Assembly (NCBI GenBank): GCA_964567585.1 | Contig: CAZMND010000041.1 | Span: 1 to 18,183 of the forward strand | Source of the DNA: CALZKI01 sp964567585 | GTDB lineage: Bacteria > Bacillota > Clostridia > Lachnospirales > Lachnospiraceae | Reading direction: 5' to 3' | DNA length: 18,183 bases | The notes under the pieces: generated by a model | Told to the model about the DNA's origin: nothing | The model's input: the letters and a program-made list of their open reading frames with translations, nothing else | Database searches by the model: none | Translations under genes and position numbers: made by a program | In this document: in pieces, positions 1 through 8,155 of the stretch | Position numbering within the stretch: the first letter of the stretch is position 1 | How the letters are laid out: every line of letters starts with the position of its first letter

Positions 1-91
1 CACAGAATACGCAAACTTTTTTTCTTCTACGCATTCCGCCTTTTCTTCTCATTGAAGATTCAGACTTATCTGCTGGTTTATTGTAAGCCAT
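1..91 (-). CDS. rpsR: 30S ribosomal protein S18 (N-terminal part)
   Basis: The first 30 codons of S18 are present; the gene continues past the left edge. The visible protein starts MAYNKPADKS and runs into a very basic stretch (MRRKGGMRRRKK) followed by VCVFC, the usual Lachnospiraceae/clostridial S18 start. The ATG is at 89-91 and is preceded by a GGGAGGC ribosome binding site at 98-104. It is the third gene of the rpsF-ssb-rpsR operon, 33 bp after the ssb stop. S18 binds S6 in the 30S platform, which explains the linkage with rpsF. Confidence 0.93.
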   Translation of the reverse strand, partial: MAYNKPADKSESSMRRKGGMRRRKKVCVFC

Positions 92-124
92 GTTAAAGCC
101 TCCCATCTAAAATTTAGTTAATAG

Positions 125-559
125 TTAAAACGGTAATTCTTCATCAATTCCATCAGGAACATTCATAAAGCCATCACCGGCTGACTGTGGCATTGGTGCT
201 GCAGAAGCAAAACCACTGTTATCAGAACTTCCTTTGCTTTCAGCAAATTCCTGTTCTTCTACAACAACATCTGTTGTGTACACCTTTACGCCATCTTTGT
301 TTGTATAGCTACCTGTCTGAATACGACCTGTAACTAAAAGTTTTGTACCCTTACGAAGATACTTTTCTGCAAATTCAGCCTGTTTTCCGAAAGACACACA
401 ATTGATAAAATCTGCTGTCTGTTCGTCAGACGCACCATTTGCTCTTCTTCTTCGATCCACGGCAAGGGAAAATCTTGCTATAGCCATAGCATTGTCTCCG
501 GCAGAATATCTTACTTCCGGATCCCTTGTCAAACGTCCCATAAGTATAACTTTGTTCAT
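125..559 (-). CDS. ssb: Single-stranded DNA-binding protein
   Basis: SSB coats single-stranded DNA in replication, repair and recombination. The protein (144 aa from the ATG) starts MNKVILMGRLTRDPEVRYS, the standard first strand of the SSB OB fold, which extends to about residue 105. A Ser/Ala/Gly-rich linker follows, and the acidic tip DEELPF recruits partner proteins. Start choice: an in-frame GTG lies three codons upstream (566-568), but the ATG at 557-559 has AAGGTG six bases in front of it and matches the conserved N-terminus, so I prefer 559. It lies between rpsF and rpsR in the classic Firmicutes order. Confidence 0.95.
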   Translation of the reverse strand: MNKVILMGRLTRDPEVRYSAGDNAMAIARFSLAVDRRRRANGASDEQTADFINCVSFGKQAEFAEKYLRKGTKLLVTGRIQTGSYTNKDGVKVYTTDVVVEEQEFAESKGSSDNSGFASAAPMPQSAGDGFMNVPDGIDEELPF

Positions 560-578
560 TTGATTCACCTTGTCCTTA

Positions 579-866
579 TTATGCTTCCTGTTTAACGCAT
601 AAATATCTGATTACGTTGTCCATAATGCGAATGCGGCTTTCGATTTCTGCCGGTGCTGTAGTTTCAGCATCGAACTGGATGAAGTAGTAGTAAGCCTCTT
701 TCATTTTCTGAACTTCGTAAGCTAACTTTTTCTTGCCCCATTCGTCAACGTTTGTAATCTGTCCGCCGAATCTTTCAACGAGTGCTTTACATTTGTCAAC
801 TACTGCAGCTCTTTCATCATCTTCGATTTTCGCACTAACAACAACTGCTAATTCGTATTTGCTCAT
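579..866 (-). CDS. rpsF: 30S ribosomal protein S6
   Basis: S6 is a small-subunit platform protein that pairs with S18. The 95-aa protein starts MSKYELAVVVSAKIEDDERAAVV and contains WGKKKLAYEVQKMKEAYYY and IRIMDNVIRYL, the typical S6 strands and helices. The frame stays open upstream to 1049, but the ATG at 864-866 has an excellent AAGGAGG ribosome binding site at about 873-880 and agrees with the family length, so the longer reading is rejected. The stop is only about 20 bp before the ssb start. It has its own promoter (943-971) and a hairpin leader (892-913). Confidence 0.96.
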   Translation of the reverse strand: MSKYELAVVVSAKIEDDERAAVVDKCKALVERFGGQITNVDEWGKKKLAYEVQKMKEAYYYFIQFDAETTAPAEIESRIRIMDNVIRYLCVKQEA

Positions 867-891
867 GCTAGTTACCTCCTTTTGGTCTCTG

Positions 892-913
892 GCCCCTATT
901 TTCAGATAGGAGC
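892..913 (-). promoter_or_regulatory. Hairpin in the rpsF 5' leader
   Basis: The rpsF leader RNA can form an 8-bp stem, GCUCCUAU with AUAGGGGC (one U-G pair), around a CUGAAA loop, ending a few bases before the Shine-Dalgarno. Position suggests control of rpsF translation, perhaps by S6:S18 feedback. I do not see the CCG box that marks the known S6:S18 leader motif, so that assignment is not made. Confidence 0.45.
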
Positions 914-942
914 AAGGAATTTTTAATATATCACGAACTTGA

Positions 943-971
943 ATGATACCATATTTTTTCAGCGATTTCAA
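943..971 (-). promoter_or_regulatory. Sigma-A promoter of rpsF-ssb-rpsR
   Basis: On the minus strand TTGAAA (966-971) is followed after exactly 17 bp by TATCAT (943-948). Transcription would start near 936, giving a leader of about 70 nt. The -35 box overlaps the last codons of the DUF951 gene. Confidence 0.7.
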
Positions 972-1150
972 GACTTTTCTAGAATTTCTTTTACATTTTT
1001 TTCCACAGTCGTTCTGGGCATCATTACCTGATGTGAACACCCCATACATTTCAACCTGAAATCAGCTCCGATGCGCAGTACTTCCCATTCTTTACTGCCA
1101 CATGGATGCTGTTTTTTTAATTTTACAATGTTTCCGACTTCAATTTTCAT
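968..1150 (-). CDS. DUF951 family protein (YyzM-like)
   Basis: This small 60-aa protein is recognisable as DUF951: VGNIVKLKKQHPCGSKEWEVLRIGADFRLKCMGCSHQVMMPR. It is basic, has a CxxC pair (LKCMGC) and a conserved HPCG segment, and is probably a small metal- or nucleic-acid-binding protein, although its function is unknown. The ATG at 1148-1150 overlaps the sirtuin stop by 4 bp (ATGA) and has GGAGGGAG in front, so the two are translationally coupled. A DUF951 gene also lies close to rpsF in Bacillus subtilis (yyzM), which makes this placement conserved rather than accidental. The 3' end carries the rpsF promoter. Confidence 0.88.
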   Translation of the reverse strand: MKIEVGNIVKLKKQHPCGSKEWEVLRIGADFRLKCMGCSHQVMMPRTTVEKNVKEILEKS

Positions 1151-1893
1151 ACTCCCTCCGCCACAACATTTTGCAGTTTTGAAAACACGTCGCCAAGGCT
1201 TCCCTGATAAATATAATCTGCCACTGAATCCTTTGGTGTTGCACTTTTATTAATTAAAATAAGTTTGTTTCCGCGATAATAATCAATCAGTCCTGCCGCA
1301 GGATAAACTGCCAGAGATGTACCTCCTACAATCAAAACATCCGCATTTTGGATGTATTCAATTGATTTTCTTATGGTTTCATCATCAAGGCCCTCTTCAT
1401 ATAAAACCACATCCGGTTTTGCAAATCCCCTACAGCCCGGTGCATCGCATTTTGGCACATCATTTGAAGCCATAATATAGTCTGCATCAAAGAATCTGCC
1501 ACACTCCTCACAGTAATTTCTATGAACGCTGCCATGAAGCTCCAGCACCTCTTTACTGCCCGCAAGCTGATGGAGGCCATCAATATTTTGCGTAACAACA
1601 GCCTTTACTTTCCCCTCTTGTTCCAGCTTCGCAAGAACGTTATGAATCACATTTGGCTTTGCATCCTTACAAATCATTTTGTCCCTATAGAAGCGATAAA
1701 ATTCAGATGTTTTTCTTCGATAAAAGGTATGGCTCAAAATTGTCTCCGGCGGATAGTCATACTTTTGGTTGTACAATCCGTCCACACTTCGAAAATCCGG
1801 GATTCCGCTTTCCGTAGACACACCCGCGCCGCCAAAGAAAACTACATTATCACTGTTTTTAATGATTTCTACAATCTGCTCTACTGTATTCAT
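1147..1893 (-). CDS. cobB: NAD-dependent protein deacylase, sirtuin (Sir2/CobB family)
   Basis: This cytoplasmic enzyme removes acyl groups from protein lysines, using NAD+ and giving nicotinamide and O-acyl-ADP-ribose. At 248 aa it has normal bacterial length and all family motifs: GAGVSTESGIPDFRS (22-36) for NAD binding, TQNIDGLH (101-108), catalytic His120 in LHGS, a zinc site made by C128/C131 and C149/C154, and GGTSLAVYPA (190-199). The HTFYRRKTSEFYRFY segment (55-69) resembles Thermotoga-type Sir2 proteins. The ATG directly follows the stop of the ydcF-like gene (TAAATG), with GGAGG upstream, and the gene overlaps DUF951 by 4 bp. The symbol is by family; acyl preference cannot be read from sequence. 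Confidence 0.94.
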   Translation of the reverse strand: MNTVEQIVEIIKNSDNVVFFGGAGVSTESGIPDFRSVDGLYNQKYDYPPETILSHTFYRRKTSEFYRFYRDKMICKDAKPNVIHNVLAKLEQEGKVKAVVTQNIDGLHQLAGSKEVLELHGSVHRNYCEECGRFFDADYIMASNDVPKCDAPGCRGFAKPDVVLYEEGLDDETIRKSIEYIQNADVLIVGGTSLAVYPAAGLIDYYRGNKLILINKSATPKDSVADYIYQGSLGDVFSKLQNVVAEGV

Positions 1894-2694
1894 TTACATC
1901 CTCCCCAGTGCCAGGTTTTTCAATATTGCACAAAACTCTCTTACCATATAGTGGGGAAACAGATAAATATACGTTCCCGACGGAGCACCCGATACATTTT
2001 CATACCCTGCTTTTTGGGCTATCTGCATCGCCCTATACATATGGAAATTATTGGTTACCACTAAAACCGGCGTTTTTTCATAAGAAAAATTGGCATCTTC
2101 CTTCTCCAAAATTTCTCCTGTAAATTTCATATTTTCATAAGTATTGGCAGAGGCCTCTTCTACAAGAATCCTATCCGGTGAAACTCCCAGTTCTTCAATA
2201 AGATAGCGCTTCATCTCAGACCCTTCCGTAAACGGCTCCGTTTCTCCCTGACCACCTGTTACGATAATTCTTGCATCTTCATAGGTATCCGCCCACTTTA
2301 CAGCCTCTTTGAGACGTTGCCTGAGCAAATAACACGGGCCCTCCTCGTAGACAGTTGTTCCAAGAACTATGATATATTCAGGCTCTTCCTTCGGTTTTTC
2401 AAAAAATCCGCTTATAATAATCATTTCCACCACAAGAAATATTAAAACTATCGGAATCAATACATATATCATCAGTCGTTTCTGCCACTTTCTTAAAGAT
2501 ATTTTTCCCGCCAGCATTCCTGCCAGCAAAAAGCCAAGTATGGCCGGTATCAGCCACACAAAACTTAACGTCCCGCCAAAACCTGTAAAATACATAGCGA
2601 AGGTGTAAAAAAAACATAAAACACCTACTGTTACAAGTAATATAGTCGCTAATTTTTTTATAAAATTCATTGGTTTTTTCATCTCTTTTTTCAT
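1894..2694 (-). CDS. YdcF/ElyC-type DUF218 membrane protein
   Basis: The N-terminus has three hydrophobic segments (from KKLATILLVTVGVLCFFYTFAMYF to VLIPIVLIFLVVEMIIISGFF), followed by a DUF218 domain: PEYIIVLGTTVYEEGPCYLLRQRLKEA, ARIIVTGGQGETEPFTEGSEMKRYLIEELGV, VEEASANTYENM and VLVVTNNFHMYRA. The conserved Gly, Glu, Asn and His residues of the family are present. Family members (SanA, ElyC, YdcF) act in envelope biogenesis or lipid-carrier metabolism, but the reaction is not settled. The start is uncertain: the frame opens at a TTG at 2724 that lies inside the promoter, so ATG at 2694, 2682 or 2670 is more likely; none has a strong ribosome binding site. It is the first gene of the unit with the sirtuin and DUF951. 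Confidence 0.85.
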   Translation of the reverse strand: MKKEMKKPMNFIKKLATILLVTVGVLCFFYTFAMYFTGFGGTLSFVWLIPAILGFLLAGMLAGKISLRKWQKRLMIYVLIPIVLIFLVVEMIIISGFFEKPKEEPEYIIVLGTTVYEEGPCYLLRQRLKEAVKWADTYEDARIIVTGGQGETEPFTEGSEMKRYLIEELGVSPDRILVEEASANTYENMKFTGEILEKEDANFSYEKTPVLVVTNNFHMYRAMQIAQKAGYENVSGAPSGTYIYLFPHYMVREFCAILKNLALGRM

Positions 2695-2701
2695 ACCAAT
2701 A

Positions 2702-2710
2702 ATTGTAGCA
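2702..2710 (-). promoter_or_regulatory. Extended -10 promoter for ydcF-sirtuin-DUF951
   Basis: The minus strand reads TATGCTACAAT, an extended -10 element (TG-n-TACAAT, hexamer at 2702-2707). The region 17 bp upstream is only T-rich, with no good -35. Transcription would start near 2695, which argues against the upstream TTG start and in favour of a very short leader. Confidence 0.5.
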
Positions 2711-2742
2711 TAATCACCTTCCAAAAAAAAGATGTGAAAACC

Positions 2743-2757
2743 TTAAGATAATCTTAA
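2743..2757. other. 15-bp palindrome upstream of the ydcF promoter
   Basis: TTAAGAT-A-ATCTTAA is a perfect 7+1+7 dyad. It touches the outer base of the neighbouring terminator stem and lies about 50-60 bp upstream of the predicted ydcF start point. It could be a regulator site or simply part of terminator-region structure. Confidence 0.4.
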
Positions 2758-2789
2758 AAGTCCTATCGTGAGAGGCCGATAGGACTTTT
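2756..2789 (-). terminator. Terminator of the maltodextrin operon
   Basis: A perfect 13-bp stem, AAAAGTCCTATCG with CGATAGGACTTTT, closes an 8-base loop and ends in a short U run on the minus strand. It lies 44 bp after the MalG-like stop. The stem is symmetric at its A/T base, so it could work in both directions, but no plus-strand gene reads into it. Confidence 0.85.
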
Positions 2790-2833
2790 AGTTGTGTTTC
2801 TATGTGTGTTTTTCGGAAAATAATACGCTTTGT

Positions 2834-3676
2834 TTATTCCTTGACTGCACCTTGGGAAACTCCTACAACCAGGTACTTCGACAAAAGGAAATATAAAGTA
2901 ACAATTGGCACCGCAATAAATACAGAACCTGCAGCAAATCTTGTAAACTGGGTTTCATCCAGATGAGTCAGTCCCACTGCCACTGTCCACAAATCCTTGT
3001 TTTTAAGGAGTAGATTGGGCAGGATGAAATCACTCCACGGCCACGCAAACTGTGTCAGAGCCGTATATACAATCATCGGTTTGGAAAGTGGTAATGTAAT
3101 ATCTTTGAATATTCGGATATTACTTGCTCCGTCAATTCTCGCCGCCTCATAAATTGTATTGGAAATCGTATCAAAATAACCTTTTTGCACCAGATATCCC
3201 ATTGGTGCTCCGGCTGCATAAATCAAAATCAGGCTCCAAAGCTGGTTAATCAAATTAAAATTCACCATAATCAGATACACCGCCGTCATCCCCATAAAGC
3301 TCGGGAACATATTTAAAATAAGCGCCGATTTCATCAGCATTTTTCTGCTTTTGAATTCAAATCTGCTTATTGTGTACGCTGTCAGGATCACCAAAACCGT
3401 TCCAATCGCACTGGAACAAACAGATACAAATAACGTATTTTTCAGCCAGTTCGGATAATCATACATAGTCGTATCCGTAAACAGTCTTGTATAACTTGCC
3501 ATACTAAAGGAATCCGGAAAAAATCCTTCAATATCATAGATGGAACCGCTCTGAGAAAAGGATGCCATCACAAGCCACAACACCGGAAAGAAAAATACAA
3601 AACATACCGCAATCAGAAGCACATATGTACCGATGGAGTCTATTAAATTTTTCACACGAAAGCTTTTCTTTTTCAT
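2834..3676 (-). CDS. MalG-like carbohydrate ABC transporter permease
   Basis: This is an inner-membrane half of a maltose/maltodextrin importer, 280 aa with six predicted membrane helices, the first at about residues 16-38. The EAA loop that contacts the ATPase is at about 177-197 (YEAARIDGASNIRIFKDITLPL). The C-terminus GVSQGAVKE matches the MalG tail. The ATG at 3674-3676 overlaps the MalF-like stop by 4 bp (ATGA), so translation is coupled. It is the last gene of the operon, before the terminator at 2756-2789. MalG fits better than other sugar permeases because of its partner genes. Confidence 0.92.
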   Translation of the reverse strand: MKKKSFRVKNLIDSIGTYVLLIAVCFVFFFPVLWLVMASFSQSGSIYDIEGFFPDSFSMASYTRLFTDTTMYDYPNWLKNTLFVSVCSSAIGTVLVILTAYTISRFEFKSRKMLMKSALILNMFPSFMGMTAVYLIMVNFNLINQLWSLILIYAAGAPMGYLVQKGYFDTISNTIYEAARIDGASNIRIFKDITLPLSKPMIVYTALTQFAWPWSDFILPNLLLKNKDLWTVAVGLTHLDETQFTRFAAGSVFIAVPIVTLYFLLSKYLVVGVSQGAVKE

Positions 3677-4977
3677 CGGAACGTATCCTCCTTCTTATAT
3701 GCTGCACTTTGTACATATACCGCCAAAGAGAAAATGGAGGTAATAATAAAAATAATAAGGCTCAGTGCGGCGCCGATACCGTAATAACTGTTATCAATGG
3801 AAAGATTGTAAAGCCAGTTAATGAGCAAATCCGTATCGCTGGCAAGGAAATATCCGTCGTTATACAATCCTCCGCGCAGAAAATAAAATACACCAAAATT
3901 GTTGAAATTACCGATAAAGTTAGTAATTAAAACCGGTGTGGTTGAGAAAATCACAAACGGTAATGTAATCTTAATAAACTGCTTCCACTTAGATGCCCCG
4001 TCAATACTTGCCGCCTCATATAAATCCGTGTTCATATTGGACAAAATTCCCGTCGCAAGAAGCATGGACGTCGGAATGGTAATCCACGCATTTACCAAAA
4101 GACCTATCACTTTTGCCGAAATTCCGGCATCAATATCCAAAAATCCGATAGCATTTCCACCATTCATTGTTATGTAATAATTGATTGGTCCTCCGTAGGA
4201 AAACATAAACTTAAATCCAAGTAAGGTTATAAATCCCGGAACCGCATATGCCAGAATCGGGAAGGCACGCCAAAAGGCTTTACCCTTTACACATTTTTTA
4301 TTGAGGAGCAGTGCAAGACCCAATCCACCAAAATAGTTGATGAACGTTGCCAAAAAGGCCCACACCAGGTTCCACGCCAAGATTTTCAGGAAAGTATCCT
4401 TAATTTCAGACAAGGATAATATCTTCGCAAAATTATCAAAGCCTACCCAGTCCACCAGTTCCGGCGGTACAATATCCCCACCGTAATTGGTGAAAGAAAT
4501 AAGTATCATAAATACAATCGGCAGAACATTAAACACAAGCACGCCCACAATCGGTACTGCCAGTGCCAGAATATAAAACTTTTTATCTGCAAAAATGCCC
4601 ACCGATTTCAGAAAGCCCGGTAATTTTACTCCTGCCTTCAGTTTTTCCTCACAGTCATAAGCATCCTTCACATTGGCAATGTGTATGGCAATTACTACCC
4701 CTGTAATAATGTAAAATAAAAGTCCCTTTAAAAGCATCATAATGGAATCATCACCGGGTGTTCCAAGCCAAGGGTCAGCCTTTTGCGTGCCCAGAGTGAA
4801 AAATCCGATAGCATCCTGTACTCCACCCGTCACAAGATATCCTATGTACGCACCCAAAACAGCCAGATATATTATGCCCTTTATCCACTGTTTCTGTATG
4901 AGCTGTCCAAGCCCCATAATGAGCATAGACAGTTTTACAGATAGTCCTGCTTTTAAGAGATTTCGTTTCTTATTCAT
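3673..4977 (-). CDS. MalF-like carbohydrate ABC transporter permease
   Basis: Second permease of the maltodextrin importer, 434 aa. The N-terminal part has extra helices (about 33-50 and 82-103) before the core, as in long MalF proteins of clostridia. A core helix starts at about 134 (FYILALAVPIVGVLVFNVLPIVFMILISF), and the EAA loop is at about 320-340 (YEAASIDGASKWKQFIKITLP). The ATG at 4975-4977 has GAGGGAG seven bases upstream and follows the solute-binding protein stop by 24 bp. No ATPase gene is in the operon, so the pair must use an ATPase encoded elsewhere. Confidence 0.92.
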   Translation of the reverse strand: MNKKRNLLKAGLSVKLSMLIMGLGQLIQKQWIKGIIYLAVLGAYIGYLVTGGVQDAIGFFTLGTQKADPWLGTPGDDSIMMLLKGLLFYIITGVVIAIHIANVKDAYDCEEKLKAGVKLPGFLKSVGIFADKKFYILALAVPIVGVLVFNVLPIVFMILISFTNYGGDIVPPELVDWVGFDNFAKILSLSEIKDTFLKILAWNLVWAFLATFINYFGGLGLALLLNKKCVKGKAFWRAFPILAYAVPGFITLLGFKFMFSYGGPINYYITMNGGNAIGFLDIDAGISAKVIGLLVNAWITIPTSMLLATGILSNMNTDLYEAASIDGASKWKQFIKITLPFVIFSTTPVLITNFIGNFNNFGVFYFLRGGLYNDGYFLASDTDLLINWLYNLSIDNSYYGIGAALSLIIFIITSIFSLAVYVQSAAYKKEDTFR

Positions 4978-5001
4978 CGACTTACTCCCTCTTTCTTACC
5001 T

Positions 5002-6474
5002 CTATTCCGCCAACGTGTAAATGGCATCATAAATATCAATATCCACCTTCACAATTGCATCAGCTATTTCCTTAATCGTCGGATATTTTGCAAGGTATCC
5101 GTTGTTCACACGGAATGGGTCCTTTGCAATATCCCCCATCAAAGTTTGGCTTGGTACCCACACCTGATCAACTGCCTTTACGGATGGCATAAGATAAATT
5201 CTTCCTTCCGAAAGACTTCTAAAAATCATATCTGTTACGCCACCGGATTCCTTCGCTACATCCTGTCTTGTAGGTGCAATTCCAAGGATATCCATTCTTG
5301 TCTTTATCATTTCATAGCTTGTTGCAAAATTTACAAATTCCATACAAGCTTCTTTGTGCTTTGTATAAGAGCTGATACCATAACCGTTGACACCGCCCAT
5401 TACAATAGTGTCTACCCAGTCAGAATCCTTCATTTGTGCACTGTCCTTGGACAAATCGCCGTCTGCCGGCATAAGATACGGCAATTCCACCATCATCAGA
5501 TTTTCTTCGGCTTTTGCAAGTGCATCTTCGGATGAAAGGCCTTCATTTTCGTACTGAAGTGCCAGTTTTTCTATAAAAAGACTATAGGTGTCCGGTGTGG
5601 AAACCGCACAGAAATATGTACCATTTGCAACCTTTTCATAACGGTTCATCGTAATCGTATCATCAATACAACCCTCATTCATAAGAGCCGCCATCTGCCT
5701 AAGTGCCATCAGACCATGTACGGAATCGCCGCCTGAAAAGCCGATATCTTCGGTATTCAACGTTCCGTCATCATTTTTTCCAAACACATAAGCGCCATAT
5801 GAGAATAAAAATTCCCCATTCAAATACAGATTGTTAAACGATGTCATAAATCCATACTGACTGTCCTTATTTGCACTTGTATCCGTATCTCTTAAATACT
5901 TGGAATAAGCATATAAATCATTCCAGTTTTCAAAAAAGTCAGCTGTACCATTCTTATCATCATCCCACTCAGTTGCCCAGTTTTCCGGCATTTTGTCCGC
6001 CCTGTAAAAAAGCATTGGCTCCTGAATATTTACCGGAATACCACAACAATATACCTGTCCGTCAACGTTAATGCGAAAAGCATCCCACGCTTCATCCGGC
6101 GTGTATTCATAACAATCCAGCGACTCGATATCAATCGGCAAAATATGCTTATCTTCTGCATAAGTCATCAGTTTATCATTGGCTTGATAAATCACATCAG
6201 GACCATATCCATAAGGGCCGTTTTCTGCCAGATTGGAATATTCCTCCATATCCGCATCTACCGCCTGAATTCCTTTATCTTTATAGGCCTCATTAAAGGC
6301 ATCTAACAATTCCTGCAAATATCCTTCTTTTTTGGCTGTATCGTTTTCCAAAATCCGAAGCACAATCGTCTCTCCATCTTTAGAAGCCGATGTACTGTCC
6401 CCACAGCCTGTGAACACTGCAGCTAATAATCCTGTAGTCAGTAATACACCTGCAATTTTCTTCCACTTACTCAT
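5002..6474 (-). CDS. Extracellular solute-binding lipoprotein (MalE-like)
   Basis: This 490-aa protein has a lipoprotein signal: KWKK, a hydrophobic stretch, then FTGC with Cys24 as lipidation site. The mature part is a periplasmic-binding-protein type 1 fold of the carbohydrate group (ILENDTAKKEGYLQELLDAFNEAYKDKG near the start; GGVNGYGISSYTKHKEACMEFVNFATS near residue 370). It would sit on the outer face of the membrane and hand maltodextrin to the MalF/MalG pair. It is longer than E. coli MalE, with apparent insertions around 190-230. The ATG at 6472-6474 has a GGAG site nine bases upstream and overlaps the amylase stop by 8 bp. The sugar specificity is inferred from the neighbours. Confidence 0.9.
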   Translation of the reverse strand: MSKWKKIAGVLLTTGLLAAVFTGCGDSTSASKDGETIVLRILENDTAKKEGYLQELLDAFNEAYKDKGIQAVDADMEEYSNLAENGPYGYGPDVIYQANDKLMTYAEDKHILPIDIESLDCYEYTPDEAWDAFRINVDGQVYCCGIPVNIQEPMLFYRADKMPENWATEWDDDKNGTADFFENWNDLYAYSKYLRDTDTSANKDSQYGFMTSFNNLYLNGEFLFSYGAYVFGKNDDGTLNTEDIGFSGGDSVHGLMALRQMAALMNEGCIDDTITMNRYEKVANGTYFCAVSTPDTYSLFIEKLALQYENEGLSSEDALAKAEENLMMVELPYLMPADGDLSKDSAQMKDSDWVDTIVMGGVNGYGISSYTKHKEACMEFVNFATSYEMIKTRMDILGIAPTRQDVAKESGGVTDMIFRSLSEGRIYLMPSVKAVDQVWVPSQTLMGDIAKDPFRVNNGYLAKYPTIKEIADAIVKVDIDIYDAIYTLAE

Positions 6475-8155
6475 AATCTACCACTCCTTCGTTTAGACAT
6501 ATCACATAACCTTGCGACCTAACCTTTACACCTCGTATCTCTTTTATATCATCCGTCAAATTAATATATAAGCTGATAATATTCTCATCAGTTGTATGTT
6601 CTACAACCAACATTTCATCTTTTTCTCCAATCCATACGTGACTGTCAGAAAAACCATATTCTCTTCTCAGCGTCGCCAGATTTTTAAGAAGACTGTAAAC
6701 ATCCTTAAATTCTCCCCCGGAATCTGCCTGAGACCAGTCCATACACCGTCTGCAATCGGGGTCATATCCGCCTTCCGTCAAAATCTCCGTTCCATAAAAA
6801 ACACATGGCACTCCCGGGAAAAAATACAAAAGACATATTGCTGCTTTCAGCTTATCTCTGCTCTTACCCACTTCCTTAAAAAAGCGGTGCGTATCATGAC
6901 TGTCCAAAAGATTTAACATCATCTTATTTACAGTATCTGTATTCCGCATCAAAATTTCATTCAGTTTCCAGCCTGCTTCTTTGGCATTTTTTGTTCCTGT
7001 GGCAAAATAATCCAAACAAAGCTTTGTAAAAGAATAATTCATAATGCTGTCATACTGATCGCCCCGCAAATACGTATTGGCATCGTGCCAGTTTTCACCG
7101 ATAATGACCGCATCCTTCTTTTTTCCTCTCACAGCCTTTCTGAAACTTCTCCAAAAATCATGACTGACTTCATCGGACACATCCAGTCTCCAGCCGTCTA
7201 TATCATACTCTTCCAAATAATGTGTCCCTATATCTATTAAATACTGCTGTACCTCCTCATTGGATGTATTCCACTTCGGCATATATGTACAAGCAGCAAA
7301 GCATTCGTAGTTATCTCTTTTTTCACTGACCTTGTCACCATCTATGACAAACCAGTCAAAATATTCCGAATCACGTCCCTTTTTAAGGACATCCTGAAAC
7401 TGACTTGTTTCATCACTGCAATGATTAAACACCGCATCCAAAACAACCCTCATTCCTTTTGCGTGAGCCACTGCCACCAGATCCTTTAAATCTTCATTGG
7501 TTCCAAACTGCTCATCCACCTTGTAATAATCACTGATGTCATACTTGTGATTCGAAATAGACTTAAATACCGGAGTCAGATAAATCGTATTACATCCAAG
7601 CTCCGCAATATAATCAAGTTTCCCTGTAATTCCTTTTAAATCTCCTCCCGCAAAACTTTTTGGCGAGGGAATATCTCCCCACACACAGTTAATATAGGAG
7701 GTGTCTTTTTCCATATCTCCCCTGCAAAATCTGTCCACAAAAATCTGATAAAAAACCGCCGTTTTCATCCAAGGCACACATTCCATTATGTCAGCCTTGT
7801 TGATATAGGGATACTGGAAAAAATTGTAAAAACCAACCGTAAAGTCGTAAGTTTCAGTAACTCCGTCTTCCGAAAAATAGTAATTTTTTTCGCCGTCATT
7901 CACATAAAAAACATATGCAAGACGCGTGTCGCAAAGCTCAAGCTTCACTTCATAAAAATCAAAAAGTTCTCCTGTATAAGCCTTTTTCATTACTGCGCGT
8001 TTTTGTGTTTCTCCAATCACATACTTGCTTTCGTACAGGACCTCGGCACAGGCAATATCATTCTTGCCTGTGCGAAGTCTTAATACCATTTCATTTTCTG
8101 AGATTGGAAAGCAATATGATGAATCCGCAATGTGCCATATCGCATACTTATTCAT
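6467..8155 (-). CDS. GH13 alpha-amylase family enzyme, neopullulanase/cyclomaltodextrinase type
   Basis: A glycoside hydrolase of 562 aa without a signal peptide, so it should act in the cytoplasm on imported maltodextrin. An N-terminal beta domain of about 120 residues precedes the TIM barrel. All GH13 regions are present: DAVFNH (240-245), GWRLDVSDEV with nucleophile Asp325, IIGENWHD with acid/base Glu354, and LLDSHDTHR with Asp421. MPKWN (292-296) is the MPKLN-like mark of the neopullulanase/cyclomaltodextrinase/maltogenic amylase subfamily. The frame opens at a TTG at 8170, but GGAGAG at 8163-8168 serves the ATG at 8153-8155. It follows the starch-binding lipoprotein gene by 31 bp and overlaps the solute-binding protein gene. 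Confidence 0.92.
   Translation of the reverse strand: MNKYAIWHIADSSYCFPISENEMVLRLRTGKNDIACAEVLYESKYVIGETQKRAVMKKAYTGELFDFYEVKLELCDTRLAYVFYVNDGEKNYYFSEDGVTETYDFTVGFYNFFQYPYINKADIMECVPWMKTAVFYQIFVDRFCRGDMEKDTSYINCVWGDIPSPKSFAGGDLKGITGKLDYIAELGCNTIYLTPVFKSISNHKYDISDYYKVDEQFGTNEDLKDLVAVAHAKGMRVVLDAVFNHCSDETSQFQDVLKKGRDSEYFDWFVIDGDKVSEKRDNYECFAACTYMPKWNTSNEEVQQYLIDIGTHYLEEYDIDGWRLDVSDEVSHDFWRSFRKAVRGKKKDAVIIGENWHDANTYLRGDQYDSIMNYSFTKLCLDYFATGTKNAKEAGWKLNEILMRNTDTVNKMMLNLLDSHDTHRFFKEVGKSRDKLKAAICLLYFFPGVPCVFYGTEILTEGGYDPDCRRCMDWSQADSGGEFKDVYSLLKNLATLRREYGFSDSHVWIGEKDEMLVVEHTTDENIISLYINLTDDIKEIRGVKVRSQGYVICLNEGVVDYE

Noticed and set aside
867..940. Known S6:S18-binding leader motif
   Set aside because: No CCG box is visible in the leader, so only an unassigned hairpin is reported.
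867..1049. Upstream extension of the rpsF frame
   Set aside because: It covers the promoter and leader hairpin, and the ATG at 866 has a perfect Shine-Dalgarno and gives the normal S6 length.
1522..2064. A long plus-strand open frame opposite the sirtuin and ydcF-like genes
   Set aside because: It overlaps two genes with complete family motifs, has no ribosome binding site, and its translation has no recognisable domain.
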